Positions 19,982 to 28,771 of a DNA stretch of 64,000 nucleotides are shown here, one piece after another. Below the pieces are notes generated by a model. It made no database searches. It was not told where the DNA came from and was given only the letters and a program-made list of their open reading frames with translations. The DNA is taken from positions 1 through 64,000 of the forward strand of contig NZ_JAMXFC010000022.1 of the NCBI RefSeq assembly GCF_025370755.1. Direction: 5' to 3'. The position numbers and the translations under genes are program-made. The stretch comes from Laspinema sp. D2d. GTDB lineage: Bacteria > Cyanobacteriota > Cyanobacteriia > Cyanobacteriales > Laspinemataceae. Position 1 is the stretch's first letter, and each line of letters opens with the position of its first letter.

Positions 19982-20035
19982 TTCAAGGTTTTGAGTGCTA
20001 TTGGGACCTTGAACCCGGGAAAACATCCTTCATTC

Positions 20036-20773
20036 TTACTGCCGGAGGGCGGTTTTTAGGGACATCCAGGCGAACTGGGGTAATGCTAACATCCGTCGCC
20101 AACGCCAGGGTTCTTGATAGAGACGGTACGCCCATTCCATCTGGAGGCGTTGTAACCAGACGGGTGCTCGTTCTTTTTGACCCGACCAAATGTCGAAACT
20201 GCCGCCAACACCCACCCAAATTGCTTCGGGACATAAATAGCGATTTTCTCGAATCCAAAACTCTTGTCGGGGAACGCCTAATCCAACTAAAATCAATCGG
20301 GGTTGCAGTTGTTGGAGTCGCGCTTTGAACGCCGGTTCATCCTCTGGCGACAGGTATCCATCTTGGGTCCCGGCGATCGTCAATCCTGGTAACTCCGTTT
20401 GCCATCGCTTCGCCGCTATCTCAGCAATTCCCGGTTTCCCCCCAAAGAAAAAGGTAGAACACTCTTCCCCCAAATCCCCCGCTAACTGCACCAAGGACTC
20501 CGCTAGTTCAATACCAGGACAGCGTTGGATTTTTCGACCCCGGACGACAAAATAAAACACCACTCCCGCACCATCGGGAATCACCAAATCCGCCTGATGA
20601 ATCACCTCAGCGAGGGCCGGAGTCTCTAGCGCTTGCATTGCCATTTCCGCATTCAGCGTCACCACATGAGTACCCTGGCGTTGCTGCAAACGTGACTGTA
20701 ACCAGTCTCGATAGTGAGTGGTAATATGAATCGGCAGTCCTAATACAGAAAATTTTTGCAACACCTGTAACAT
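20036..20773 (-). CDS. WecG/TagA/CpsF family glycosyltransferase (GT26)
   Basis: 245-residue GT26 enzyme, predicted to transfer N-acetylmannosamine (or its uronate) onto a lipid-linked sugar on the cytoplasmic face of the membrane during surface polysaccharide synthesis. Family landmarks are VVTLNAEMAM with the conserved Thr and Asn, the catalytic aspartate in DLVIPDGAGVVF, ECSTFFFGGKPGIAE, and the C-terminal PRLILVGLGVPRQEFWI followed by WVGVGGSFDIWSGQK. The arginine-rich C-terminus that associates with membranes (QMEWAYRLYQEPWRWRRM) is present. No polysaccharide cluster surrounds it. The start is ATG at 20773, directly at the family N-terminus. Confidence 0.94.
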   Translation of the reverse strand: MLQVLQKFSVLGLPIHITTHYRDWLQSRLQQRQGTHVVTLNAEMAMQALETPALAEVIHQADLVIPDGAGVVFYFVVRGRKIQRCPGIELAESLVQLAGDLGEECSTFFFGGKPGIAEIAAKRWQTELPGLTIAGTQDGYLSPEDEPAFKARLQQLQPRLILVGLGVPRQEFWIRENRYLCPEAIWVGVGGSFDIWSGQKERAPVWLQRLQMEWAYRLYQEPWRWRRMLALPQFAWMSLKTALRQ

Positions 20774-21037
20774 AACCCTTTTATTTTTAGACCCTTACTT
20801 CCAGCTTGCTAACGCCTCAGCCTATTCTTGACTAAATTGGATTTTAATTATATTTTAATTTTATTACCATTAACCTCAGTTTTATAAAAATTACGGATAA
20901 TAAGGTGCGCTCTTATTTATAAAATTGGCATCAAAGCGCCCGGATATTCTCTAGGCGAGGTAAAAGCCCCGCGCACCAACGAGGATAAACCCCCCACCGA
21001 GTCCAATCTTACTGTTTCTTCAACCCCAAGCGACCTC

Positions 21038-24000
21038 ATGAGCCTGACCTCGACCGAACGTCAAACCCGATTAGAGTATTACTATCACCAGATTCAGTCC
21101 CTCATTCTCGTGCGCCAAAATCCGATTACAGGACTGTTACCGGCTTCTACGGCTATCAATGCTCATGGTGACTATACTGATGCCTGGGTGCGCGACAATG
21201 TTTATAGCATTCTTGCCGTCTGGGGGTTGGCCCTCGCTTATCGCAAAATGGATGATTCCCAAGGACGCACTTATGAATTAGAACATAGTGTGGTGAAGTT
21301 GATGCGGGGATTGCTGTTCTGTATGATGCGACAAGCAGATAAGGTGGAACAGTTCAAAGAAACTCAATCCCTCCTGGATTGTTTGCACGCCAAGTTCGAT
21401 ACCCACACAGGAGATACCGTCGTCGGAGATAATGAATGGGGACATCTCCAAATTGATGCAACTTCAATCTTTATATTGATGTTAGCTCAAATGACTGTTT
21501 CAGGGTTATCCATTATTTATACCGTCGATGAAGTTAATTTTATTCAAAACTTAGTCTATTATATTGGCCGAGCTTATCGCACTCCCGATTACGGAATCTG
21601 GGAACGGGGAAATAAAATTAATAAAGGCAACCCCGAATTAAATGCTTCTTCCATTGGCATGGCACTCGCGGCGTTAGAAGCAATTAATGGGGTGAATCTG
21701 TTTGGGGTCAAAGGGTCTCAGAGTTCGGTGATTCATGTTCTGGCGGATGAAATTGCCCGCGCAAGGCAGACTCTGGAATCGATTCTACCTCGGGAATCGA
21801 GTTCTAAGGAAGTGGATGCGGCGTTGTTGAGTATTATCACATTTCCGGCCTTTGCGATCGAAGATGGTCCTTTATGCGATCGCACCAAACAGAAAGTCAT
21901 CACTAAATTACAAGGGAAATACGGCTGCAAGCGGTTTTTGCGCGATGGACATCAAACGGTTTTGGAAGATCCCTGGCGCTTGCATTACGAACCTTGGGAA
22001 CTGAAACAGTTTGAGAATATTGAATGTGAGTGGCCGTTATTTTTCACCTACTTGTTCCTAGATGGGATTTTTAGAGGCGATCGCACCCAAACACAAGACT
22101 ATAAAGAACGCCTCAACTCCCTCGTTGTCGAATCCTATGGATTGCAACTCCTTCCCGAATTGTATTACGTCCCCGCAGAGAACGTCGAAGCCGAACGGAC
22201 CCATCCGCAGACCCAACCCCGTCTCCCCAATGAAAATCTCCCCTTAGTTTGGGCACAAAGCCTCTATTTCCTGGGTCTGATGCTCGATGAGGGATTATTA
22301 GACCGAGGGGACATCGACCCGTTAGGACGTCGCCGCACCCTCGCTGGACGCCGCAAACCCGTTGTCCAAATCGCCTTGCTTGCGGAAGATGAAGACCTGC
22401 AAACCGAACTCGCCTATCACGGCATCGCCACCCAAACCCCAGCAGAAGTCGAACCGATTCAAGTGCGACAAGCACGAGACCTCTCCAGCGTCTATCGACA
22501 AATTGGCCGGAACGATAAATTGGGTTTAACCGGACGACCCGTGCGCCGATTGCGGAGTCTCACAACCTCTAATATTTTTCGGATTCGTGGGGAAACGATT
22601 GTATTCTTGCCGTCCTTCTTAGATCAACAAGAATTTTATCTCACATTAGATTATCACTTTTTGGTATCAAACATCAAGGGCGAACTAGCCTATATCAATC
22701 GCCATTGGTGGCGCTATCCGCAAATTGGGGGTCATGGGGTAGGACGTCCGACAGTCACCTTACTGCTGACTCATGCCATGTTGGAAAGCGATGGCAGTAG
22801 TGAGGGATTTCTCCCAGCATTGCTGGAACTGATGAAAGAATTACGGGACGGGGACTGCGAAGGGACGCCGGTGAAATTGGGACGACTGAATCAACTGATG
22901 CTCACCGGCAGCATTGAGCGAATTGATTTTCTCCATGAATTTCAGTTTAGTGAGAATCCGGTGAGTAATGCCGCACCCGCTTGTTATTTTTTGGCTTACG
23001 ATGCCGAGAAAAATTGGCCTTTGAGTCATACCCAAGAGTTCATGCTAGAATGTGAGACCGATCCTGGATTGTTGCTGGACAGTTTGCGGGCCTCCTGTAA
23101 TCTCTATGAACAAATCGAACTGTTGCATACCCTCTGTCGCTTGCGGGGATTAGAGTTTGAGACAGGACTGGCAGGACCCGGACGCCCGGTGACAGTGGCA
23201 GATTTGCTCAATGAAGTCTATTTCAAGGCGGGAACAGGCAAGGCGATCGGGGATTGTGCGATCGCCGGAAATAAACCGAGAAAGACTCCCAAACCCGAGG
23301 CGATCGCGGGTTCCGATGAAAACACCGGCGAAAAGCAGATTCATTGGTCCGTCGTCCGTCGTGCAGCAGGGTTATTAAATAAAGTAGATATTGGGTTATC
23401 CGATGCCGTGACAGATATCCTAGTCCGGCAAAAGCAGATTACCGTCGGCAAAGCCTATACTGAGGCATCCCTGATTTCTCGTCCGATGTCCTATACAGAA
23501 ATTGTGGACAAGATTCGACTATTTTGCGGGGAAGACATTCGCGATCGTGTCTTGACTCAAGAGATTTTACTCTATTTGGGGTTATTAATCAAAGCCGAAC
23601 CGGACTTATTTGATGGATTGCTTACCCTGCGCGTGAGTTACTTAATCTTGCTGATTACCAGTGAACTCGCCAAAGAATTAAACCTTACCCAAGATGAAGC
23701 CTATGAACGGGTAATGGAATTAAGTCCCTTTCAGATTAATACCCGGTTGCGAGAAGTTTTGAAAGGATATGCCGGGATGAATAAACTCCTGAAAAAACAA
23801 GAATCCATGCACGTCCAACAGCAGGAACAAGAGATTGAATGGGTAGTGCTTCCATCCCCCACTGAAACCGAAGAAATCTCTGGAAATTGGCAGCGACGGC
23901 GACAGTTAGACGGTGCTGCCGGACGAGTTCCCAAAGAGTTTTATCCTCGGGTATGGCAAGTCATGCAACATTGCAAAGGGTTGGTGATTGGGGATAAATT

Positions 24001-24394
24001 AGAACGCCGCAACCGCTTAGATAGCGAGTTAATTTTAGCAGAAATGACCCCTGGGGAGAAAAATTTTGCTCTACGGGTGGAACATTTACTGAATAAAATT
24101 CAGGCCCCCGAATACCGACAAGTAAATATTGAAACCTTGATGGAACTCGCAGCAATTTGCGATCGCAACCCCGATTTACAGATTCAGGAATATATCGTTC
24201 TGGATGTCTTAATTGGTCATGCCGTGCGATTAGCTTGGATAGAGACTCATCCCGAACGCAGCGACTTTTATGATGAAGATAAAGCCTTGGCATGGCCGTC
24301 ATTTTACAATACATCTCCCTATGTTTGCGCCAGTTTCGTTGTGAAAGCCTTCCGCTATCTGACCAAATTTGGCAAGGCGATCGCCGTCGGGTAA
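21038..24394 (+). CDS. GH15 / phosphorylase b kinase alpha-beta-like protein
   Basis: 1118-residue protein of the glycoside hydrolase 15 superfamily, in the branch resembling eukaryotic phosphorylase kinase regulatory subunits. The N-terminal ~420 residues form an (alpha/alpha)6 barrel; TGLLPASTAINAHGDYTDAW and WVRDNVYSILAVWGLALAYR are the characteristic opening. A middle segment resembles the PhK beta-barrel insert, and the C-terminal half is helical (TVGKAYTEASLISRPMSY). Whether it hydrolyses glucans is unclear. Cyanobacteria carry this as a conserved single gene; a link to glycogen turnover is plausible but not demonstrated by context. The ATG follows the spacer directly. Confidence 0.88.
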   Translation: MSLTSTERQTRLEYYYHQIQSLILVRQNPITGLLPASTAINAHGDYTDAWVRDNVYSILAVWGLALAYRKMDDSQGRTYELEHSVVKLMRGLLFCMMRQADKVEQFKETQSLLDCLHAKFDTHTGDTVVGDNEWGHLQIDATSIFILMLAQMTVSGLSIIYTVDEVNFIQNLVYYIGRAYRTPDYGIWERGNKINKGNPELNASSIGMALAALEAINGVNLFGVKGSQSSVIHVLADEIARARQTLESILPRESSSKEVDAALLSIITFPAFAIEDGPLCDRTKQKVITKLQGKYGCKRFLRDGHQTVLEDPWRLHYEPWELKQFENIECEWPLFFTYLFLDGIFRGDRTQTQDYKERLNSLVVESYGLQLLPELYYVPAENVEAERTHPQTQPRLPNENLPLVWAQSLYFLGLMLDEGLLDRGDIDPLGRRRTLAGRRKPVVQIALLAEDEDLQTELAYHGIATQTPAEVEPIQVRQARDLSSVYRQIGRNDKLGLTGRPVRRLRSLTTSNIFRIRGETIVFLPSFLDQQEFYLTLDYHFLVSNIKGELAYINRHWWRYPQIGGHGVGRPTVTLLLTHAMLESDGSSEGFLPALLELMKELRDGDCEGTPVKLGRLNQLMLTGSIERIDFLHEFQFSENPVSNAAPACYFLAYDAEKNWPLSHTQEFMLECETDPGLLLDSLRASCNLYEQIELLHTLCRLRGLEFETGLAGPGRPVTVADLLNEVYFKAGTGKAIGDCAIAGNKPRKTPKPEAIAGSDENTGEKQIHWSVVRRAAGLLNKVDIGLSDAVTDILVRQKQITVGKAYTEASLISRPMSYTEIVDKIRLFCGEDIRDRVLTQEILLYLGLLIKAEPDLFDGLLTLRVSYLILLITSELAKELNLTQDEAYERVMELSPFQINTRLREVLKGYAGMNKLLKKQESMHVQQQEQEIEWVVLPSPTETEEISGNWQRRRQLDGAAGRVPKEFYPRVWQVMQHCKGLVIGDKLERRNRLDSELILAEMTPGEKNFALRVEHLLNKIQAPEYRQVNIETLMELAAICDRNPDLQIQEYIVLDVLIGHAVRLAWIETHPERSDFYDEDKALAWPSFYNTSPYVCASFVVKAFRYLTKFGKAIAVG

Positions 24395-24487
24395 TTCAAC
24401 TCTGATAAGGGGACCAGAAACTTAGGGCTATTTCATTCTAAAATTTTCCTTAGCACCGTAAGCTTTACAGCCCAAGGGTTTTCGGCC

Positions 24488-24523
24488 TGATATCCTACTT
24501 TTTACCGAAAAAGTAGGATATCA
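24488..24523. terminator. Perfect 16-bp palindrome downstream of the GH15 gene
   Basis: TGATATCCTACTTTTT and AAAAAGTAGGATATCA pair perfectly around ACCG. It may terminate the GH15 gene, though the T run lies within the stem, not after it; it could equally be a mobile palindromic element. Confidence 0.55.
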
Positions 24524-24596
24524 ATCTGGGTCCCCGGCCAGAAAAAGCTTATGAACAACCCAAAAATGAATTTGGCCAGCGTGAGAATGAAACAGC

Positions 24597-24617
24597 CCTC
24601 CCCTTAGCAAGGGGGAG
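24597..24617. repeat. CTCCCC-N-GGGGAG palindromic repeat copy
   Basis: CCTCCCCTTAGCAAGGGGGAG, the same palindromic core as the repeats at 41.5-41.9 kb and 46.3-46.6 kb. Confidence 0.75.
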
Positions 24618-24685
24618 TTATAATCCTGCGAAAAGTATGGTAAAGAGGGATTGTAATCCGAACTCCGGTTTTCAAAGGGATTGAT

Positions 24686-26164
24686 TTAATTTTTTACCTC
24701 TAATTGTTGCTGCAATTCCTCCCGGAGGCGATATAAGACGGTGTTGGGTTCGACTTGGGATAAAATATCCTGAATGACAGTATTTGCACCCAATGGTCCC
24801 CAGGTGCAGCCTTGTTCTAAGTAGACTTGTGCTGCTTGTCCGACTTTGTAGGTTCCAAATCCGGCTACAGATGCTTGGGCGATCGCAGCGCCGACATACC
24901 CAGTCATCCCCCCGACATCTCCCGATGCACCGATAATCGCTGCGGCACTCTTGCCAAATCCCATAAACAGTCCATTCGCCAATTCACTCAGCAGTACCCC
25001 GCCACTGCTAAATAGGATTTGCTGCCATAGCTTACCCGCTTCATATCCTGTCATCGGTAATCCATACAGCCGCGCCAATGCCCGAATTAACAGCAAGTCG
25101 GCGATCGCACCTCCCAAGACATCAAACAGCGCTAACGGATTCAGCGCCACCGCTGCTGCCTTATATTGAGCAAATCGCCAAATTAACGACTCTGCCTGTT
25201 CCTGTCGCGCTTTTATACTTGCCTTCGCTAACTCTTCTTGAGCATCTTTCGCTTGCACCAAGGCATTAATCGCCAATAGCGATCGCCCTTGTTCCTGCAC
25301 CACCTGCAAAATCTTGTCCTTTAATTCCTCAATTTGCGGCGGTGGGGTTTCCAACTCGTAAGACACCCGACCATCGGGCCATTCAATTCTCACTTGCAAC
25401 GGGGCCGGGTCTGCCGCTACCATAACAATATCTTCCTGATGCGGCAGGCGATCGCCTGGAGTTTGATCCACCTCCACCCAATCATCCTCACTCTCTACCG
25501 CTGCCTGTTTCCGCTTCTGTTTGGCTGAGGCAAAATATTGTAACTGTCGATAAATCGCCTGCCGGTCCTGTTCCGGATACAAATCTATCTTATTAAATAC
25601 TAAAATCAACGGCTTCTGAGTCCGGCGCAACTCACAGAGTGCCTCATATTCCGTCCGGGTAATATCCCCGGATACCACAAATAAAATCAAATCCGCAGCG
25701 CGAGCAATATTCCGCGCCATCTCCGATCGCACTTGACCCTCCACCTCATCCAATCCGGGGGTATCAATCAACTCCACCGCCAGATTCCCCCCGACATCCC
25801 ATTGTACCGATCGCGGCCATTGGGTCACCCCGTGAATGGGTCCTGTTGTCAAGATTTTCTGACCCATCAAGGTATTCAACACCGTGGATTTACCCCGACT
25901 GACTAACCCAAAAGCGGCAATCCGAATCATTCCGCCATCGAGTCGTTCGAGGGTAGCTGACAGATTGTCAAGTTGTGCCTGCATCGCTGCAAGCTGCTTG
26001 ACATCCATCGCCTGCTGTCGCGATCGCCGCTGTTGCGAATAGAAAGACTGCGCCTGCCGAATGCTGGCGCGGGCTCGGTTCATATACTGGACATCCTGCC
26101 GGTTTGAACCATTCAAATCGGCAGTAGATGGGGTGGGGTTGGGGGTTTTAGGTGCTTGGCTCAA
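24686..26164 (-). CDS. DUF697-type GTPase (Era/dynamin-like G domain)
   Basis: 492-residue GTP-binding protein. A coiled N-terminus (SIRQAQSFYSQQRRSRQQAM) leads to a G domain at ~75-240: G1 GLVSRGKSTVLNTL, G3 DTPGLDE, G4 NKID. After an insertion comes a helical region with hydrophobic stretches (ADLLLIRALARLYGLPM; SAAAIIGASGDVGGMTGYVG) matching DUF697. It probably acts at membranes, as relatives with DUF697 do. Its start lies inside the last 17 bases of the upstream, related GTPase-like gene, so the two are coupled. All catalytic G motifs are intact here, in contrast to its partner. Substrate or process unknown. Confidence 0.88.
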   Translation of the reverse strand: MSQAPKTPNPTPSTADLNGSNRQDVQYMNRARASIRQAQSFYSQQRRSRQQAMDVKQLAAMQAQLDNLSATLERLDGGMIRIAAFGLVSRGKSTVLNTLMGQKILTTGPIHGVTQWPRSVQWDVGGNLAVELIDTPGLDEVEGQVRSEMARNIARAADLILFVVSGDITRTEYEALCELRRTQKPLILVFNKIDLYPEQDRQAIYRQLQYFASAKQKRKQAAVESEDDWVEVDQTPGDRLPHQEDIVMVAADPAPLQVRIEWPDGRVSYELETPPPQIEELKDKILQVVQEQGRSLLAINALVQAKDAQEELAKASIKARQEQAESLIWRFAQYKAAAVALNPLALFDVLGGAIADLLLIRALARLYGLPMTGYEAGKLWQQILFSSGGVLLSELANGLFMGFGKSAAAIIGASGDVGGMTGYVGAAIAQASVAGFGTYKVGQAAQVYLEQGCTWGPLGANTVIQDILSQVEPNTVLYRLREELQQQLEVKN

Positions 26165-27686
26165 GGTTCGGAATCGCTACACTCTCTGCTATTCTATTCT
26201 CCTGCAAAGCCTTCACTTGTGCAGTGAGGCTTTCCGACTTTTTCGATTCGGGTACGAATCTTGTCACCGTCTGCTTGACAAATCCTTGCAAAAATGCCAT
26301 CCGCTGATTTTGCTGGAACACCGCTTTTAAAGTCTGATTCAGTTGTTCCAAATTAATCCCGGACTCCGCACTCACGTCTTGCGCTTGGAAGTATTCAATC
26401 AGACTCAAACCCGCTAACCGAGTTAAATAGGCGGCGCTAATTCCTTGGACTACTCCCCCAGCAACGTAGGTGACGGCGTTGCTTTTGAGGATGGCGGAAA
26501 TGGTTTGGGTAGAGAGTTCTACCACTCCCAGTTTCACCAGTTGTTCCCCCATTGCAGCCGCGATCGCCTTTTCTCGGTCAAAGGAAAAGGGATGCTGATA
26601 AATCTCCCCTAATTCCACAATTAATTGGGTCGTAACCGCACCTGTGGCTAACAAATCTAACGCTGCTACTGGATTCGCAAAGGTTGCCGCAGCGGAAATA
26701 TACTGATATTTCTCAATGACTGGCATGGCGCGATCGCGACGCAGTTGGTTTAATATCTGTTGTGCTTCCGCTTTTAAAGCCACTGCCTGCCGGTAACTTT
26801 GGGCGATTACAAACTGTTGGCTTTCTTGTGTCACCATTTGCTGTAATCGCGTCATCAAAGCAGTGGCCTCGGGTTCCGGTTGTTCCATTGTCTCAACCAT
26901 TGTCCCATCACTTTGATGTTGCCGCACTTTCACCGGATTGGGTGCGACGGAAATTGCTACTACATTTTCAGGATTTAATGTCAATCCCAGGCGATCAATT
27001 GCACGCTGCAAGATTCCTGCCTGTTGTTCCGGTAACGTCTGGTCTTTTTTATTCCACGCCACCAAAACCGGGACCGCTGCTATCGTCAATTGTTGGATGG
27101 CTTGAAATTCTGAGTCAGTTAAATCACCACTGGTCAAAAATACCACCAAATCCGCCGCAACTGCCTGTTTCCATGCCGCAGTTGCTTGTAACGGTAACCC
27201 TTCATCCGCATCCCGCGCCGTAAATAAGGCGGGAATTTCTGCAAAGGTCAAGGTTTTATCGGTTTGGGACTGCCAGTTAGACTGTAACCATTGCATGACT
27301 TTGGTTTTGCCGGTACTTTTACCTCCGGCGATCGCCAGATGCAGTGCCTTCCGAGTTGCATCCGGTGAGAGTTGCATCAGGCGAGTTCTTAAGTCAGCAA
27401 TGATTTTGGCATCCCCTGCCTCTGCTTCGATTTTGGCGATCGCCAGTTCCGCTTGAGTTTTGGCTTTTTCCAGCATCTCTGGGGTTACCGATTCAGCGGC
27501 GATCGGTTTGATGGTTGCCGGTTCCCGCTTTTTGAATAACCAAAAACCGGCACCGATCGCGATCGCGCCGAGTACCCCAAATTCCCCCGCTTCTCCCCAG
27601 GAATGATGCAAACTTTCCATCATCCACAGTCCAAAGGATAAGCCCAAACCGCCAATTAAAATAGGTCGTTGCAGTTTAACCGCCAT
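26148..27686 (-). CDS. DUF697 GTPase-like membrane protein, partner of the preceding gene
   Basis: 512-residue paralogue of the downstream GTPase. It begins with two predicted membrane helices (PILIGGLGLSFGLWMMESL; EFGVLGAIAIGAGFWLFK). The G domain has a P-loop (AIAGGKSTGKTKVMQWL) and NKKD as G4, but the DxxG switch II motif expected after EIPALFTARD is not evident, so hydrolysis may be impaired. The C-terminal DUF697-like hydrophobic region follows (VAALDLLATGAVTTQLI; VTYVAGGVVQGISAAYLTRL). It is first in a two-gene unit, suggesting a heteromeric pair in which this subunit is the membrane anchor; that is inference. Confidence 0.85.
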   Translation of the reverse strand: MAVKLQRPILIGGLGLSFGLWMMESLHHSWGEAGEFGVLGAIAIGAGFWLFKKREPATIKPIAAESVTPEMLEKAKTQAELAIAKIEAEAGDAKIIADLRTRLMQLSPDATRKALHLAIAGGKSTGKTKVMQWLQSNWQSQTDKTLTFAEIPALFTARDADEGLPLQATAAWKQAVAADLVVFLTSGDLTDSEFQAIQQLTIAAVPVLVAWNKKDQTLPEQQAGILQRAIDRLGLTLNPENVVAISVAPNPVKVRQHQSDGTMVETMEQPEPEATALMTRLQQMVTQESQQFVIAQSYRQAVALKAEAQQILNQLRRDRAMPVIEKYQYISAAATFANPVAALDLLATGAVTTQLIVELGEIYQHPFSFDREKAIAAAMGEQLVKLGVVELSTQTISAILKSNAVTYVAGGVVQGISAAYLTRLAGLSLIEYFQAQDVSAESGINLEQLNQTLKAVFQQNQRMAFLQGFVKQTVTRFVPESKKSESLTAQVKALQENRIAESVAIPNLEPST

Positions 27687-27858
27687 AAAATTATCCCACT
27701 TTTTTTATAGATGTTGATTCGTGGGGCAACCGGGGGCAAACAGTTTCCGATACGCGATCGCCCTTCTTTTCTATTTCCATTTTAACGGCTACGGTTACAG
27801 TTCCACCTCTACTATTCCAGTGCGGATTTTACGATAACGATGCCAGTAAAAGGGTTCC

Positions 27859-27902
27859 AAAACAAAACCCTGTAATCTTTTACGATTACAGGGTTTTGTT
27901 TT
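27859..27902 (-). terminator. Bidirectional hairpin terminator after tRNA-fMet
   Basis: Perfect 19-bp arms (AAAACAAAACCCTGTAATC / GATTACAGGGTTTTGTTTT) around a 6-nt loop. On the minus strand it begins 6 bases after the tRNA 3' end; symmetric A and T runs allow function in either direction. Confidence 0.9.
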
Positions 27903-27907
27903 AGTAA

Positions 27908-28227
27908 TGGCGGGAGGCGGATTTGAACCACCGACCTTCGGGTTATGCGTACCATCTACAACTTTCGTTGCCTGGGATTTTTCCAGTTTGTGGTCTGGAC
28001 TCTCCCTTCACCCTCAGCGTTACCTGTTAGGGTGCCTCCCATCGAGTCTCTACACCTTCTCTTGTTCAGAGCTTGGCTCGGGATTACCGCGCTACCGGCT
28101 TCCCCGAATTTGAGAGGCGATCGCATACCAGTTTCCTTAGTATGCAGCCCATCGCAATGCTAACTCTCAAGCGTGTAGTTAACTTGCGTATTGAGCCCGA
28201 CGAGCTACCAGACTGCTCTATCCCGCG
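27908..28227 (-). tRNA. tRNA-fMet (CAU) gene interrupted by a group I intron
   Basis: Initiator methionine tRNA. The 5' exon (28227 down to 28194, 34 nt) gives acceptor CGCGGGA, the D arm and the start of the anticodon stem TCGGG; the 3' exon (27947 down to 27908, 40 nt) gives CAT, the closing CCCGA, the variable loop, and the T arm GGTGG-TTCAAAT-CCGCC. Joined, they form a 74-nt tRNA with the three G-C pairs of the initiator anticodon stem. CCA is not encoded. The first position is an unpaired C1/C72, compatible with initiator identity (usual is C1/A72). The intron is annotated separately. Cyanobacterial tRNA-fMet introns are known. Confidence 0.93.
27948..28193 (-). other. Group I intron in the tRNA-fMet anticodon loop
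   Basis: 246-nt insertion between U33 and C34 of the anticodon loop. The assigned junction leaves U as last exon base and G as last intron base, the group I rule. The minus strand carries core-like P/Q/R/S segments: AATTCGGGGAAGCC, AATCCCGAGCCAAGC and GGTGTAGAGACTCGATGG. There is no homing endonuclease ORF. Splicing activity is inferred. Confidence 0.88.
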
Positions 28228-28377
28228 TCACTGAAGTTACTATAACCTGAACTTAAGTGTTTTGACAACCCCTAAAGTAAAACTTTTTTAAATCCTTTGC
28301 TACCAGAGGGTTTCCAGCCTTTATCGCCCTCAGCGATTTGCACCCCTACCCTAATTTAAGAAAAAAAGTAAAAAAAT

Positions 28378-28397
28378 ACATGAATAGTTGTTCATGT
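28378..28397. promoter_or_regulatory. SmtB/ArsR-type operator
   Basis: Inverted repeat ACATGAA-TAGTTG-TTCATGT (TGAA-N6-TTCA core) about 40 bases upstream of the metallothionein ATG, matching the imperfect 12-2-12 repeat bound by zinc-sensing SmtB/ZiaR repressors. No smtB gene lies in the window next to it. Confidence 0.75.
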
Positions 28398-28435
28398 GTT
28401 AAGATGAATTCAGAATTAATGGAGGAAGTCGAGCA

Positions 28436-28603
28436 ATGACGACCGTAACTCAAATGAAATGCGCCTGTGAATCCTGTCTGTGCGTGGTTCCGACGGATAA
28501 AGCCGTCATGAAAGATGGCAAGCCCTACTGTTCTGATGCCTGTGCCAATGGTCATGTAGATGGAACAGGTTGTGGACACTCGGGTTGTGACTGTCACTCT
28601 TAA
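28436..28603 (+). CDS. smtA: Bacterial metallothionein SmtA
   Basis: 55-residue metal-storage protein that binds zinc or cadmium in the cytoplasm through a four-metal Cys/His cluster. The sequence begins MTTVTQMKCACESCLCVV, continues GKPYCSDACANGH and ends GCGHSGCDCHS, giving nine cysteines and three histidines in the arrangement of cyanobacterial SmtA. AATGGAGGAAGTC upstream is a good ribosome-binding site. The SmtB-type operator in front indicates metal-induced transcription, and a strong terminator follows, so it is a self-contained unit. In Synechococcus smtA is divergent from smtB; here the upstream neighbour is tRNA-fMet, so the repressor is encoded elsewhere. Confidence 0.95.
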   Translation: MTTVTQMKCACESCLCVVPTDKAVMKDGKPYCSDACANGHVDGTGCGHSGCDCHS

Positions 28604-28617
28604 TCTTAATCATCAGC

Positions 28618-28664
28618 AAAAATGCCCTCATTCCTGTAGTCAAGGAGAATGAGGGCATTTTTTT
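28618..28664 (+). terminator. Terminator of smtA
   Basis: AAAAATGCCCTCATTC pairs with GAATGAGGGCATTTTT across a 13-nt loop and ends in a run of seven T. Confidence 0.92.
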
Positions 28665-28717
28665 GGAAGCAAGGGCTGATAAACCCAATCCGGCGGTAAC
28701 AGTCTTTTTTTTAGAGT

Positions 28718-28758
28718 AGTCCGCGCAGGCGGACTTTGTTCGTATAGCCGCACCCTTG
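28718..28758. repeat. Interspersed repeat, AGTCCGC-GCAG-GCGGACT type
   Basis: Palindrome AGTCCGCGCAGGCGGACT followed by TTGTTCGTATAGCCGCACCC. I recognise this as a spacer repeat frequent in filamentous cyanobacteria (variants 'gtccgcgaaggcggacttcgtttgtatagccg'); only one copy is in this window, so identification rests on memory. Confidence 0.5.
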
Positions 28759-28771
28759 AAGGTTTAGGGAA

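Noticed and set aside
27907-28163. Open plus-strand frames of 68 and 72 codons
   Set aside because: They lie antisense to the tRNA-fMet exons and group I intron.
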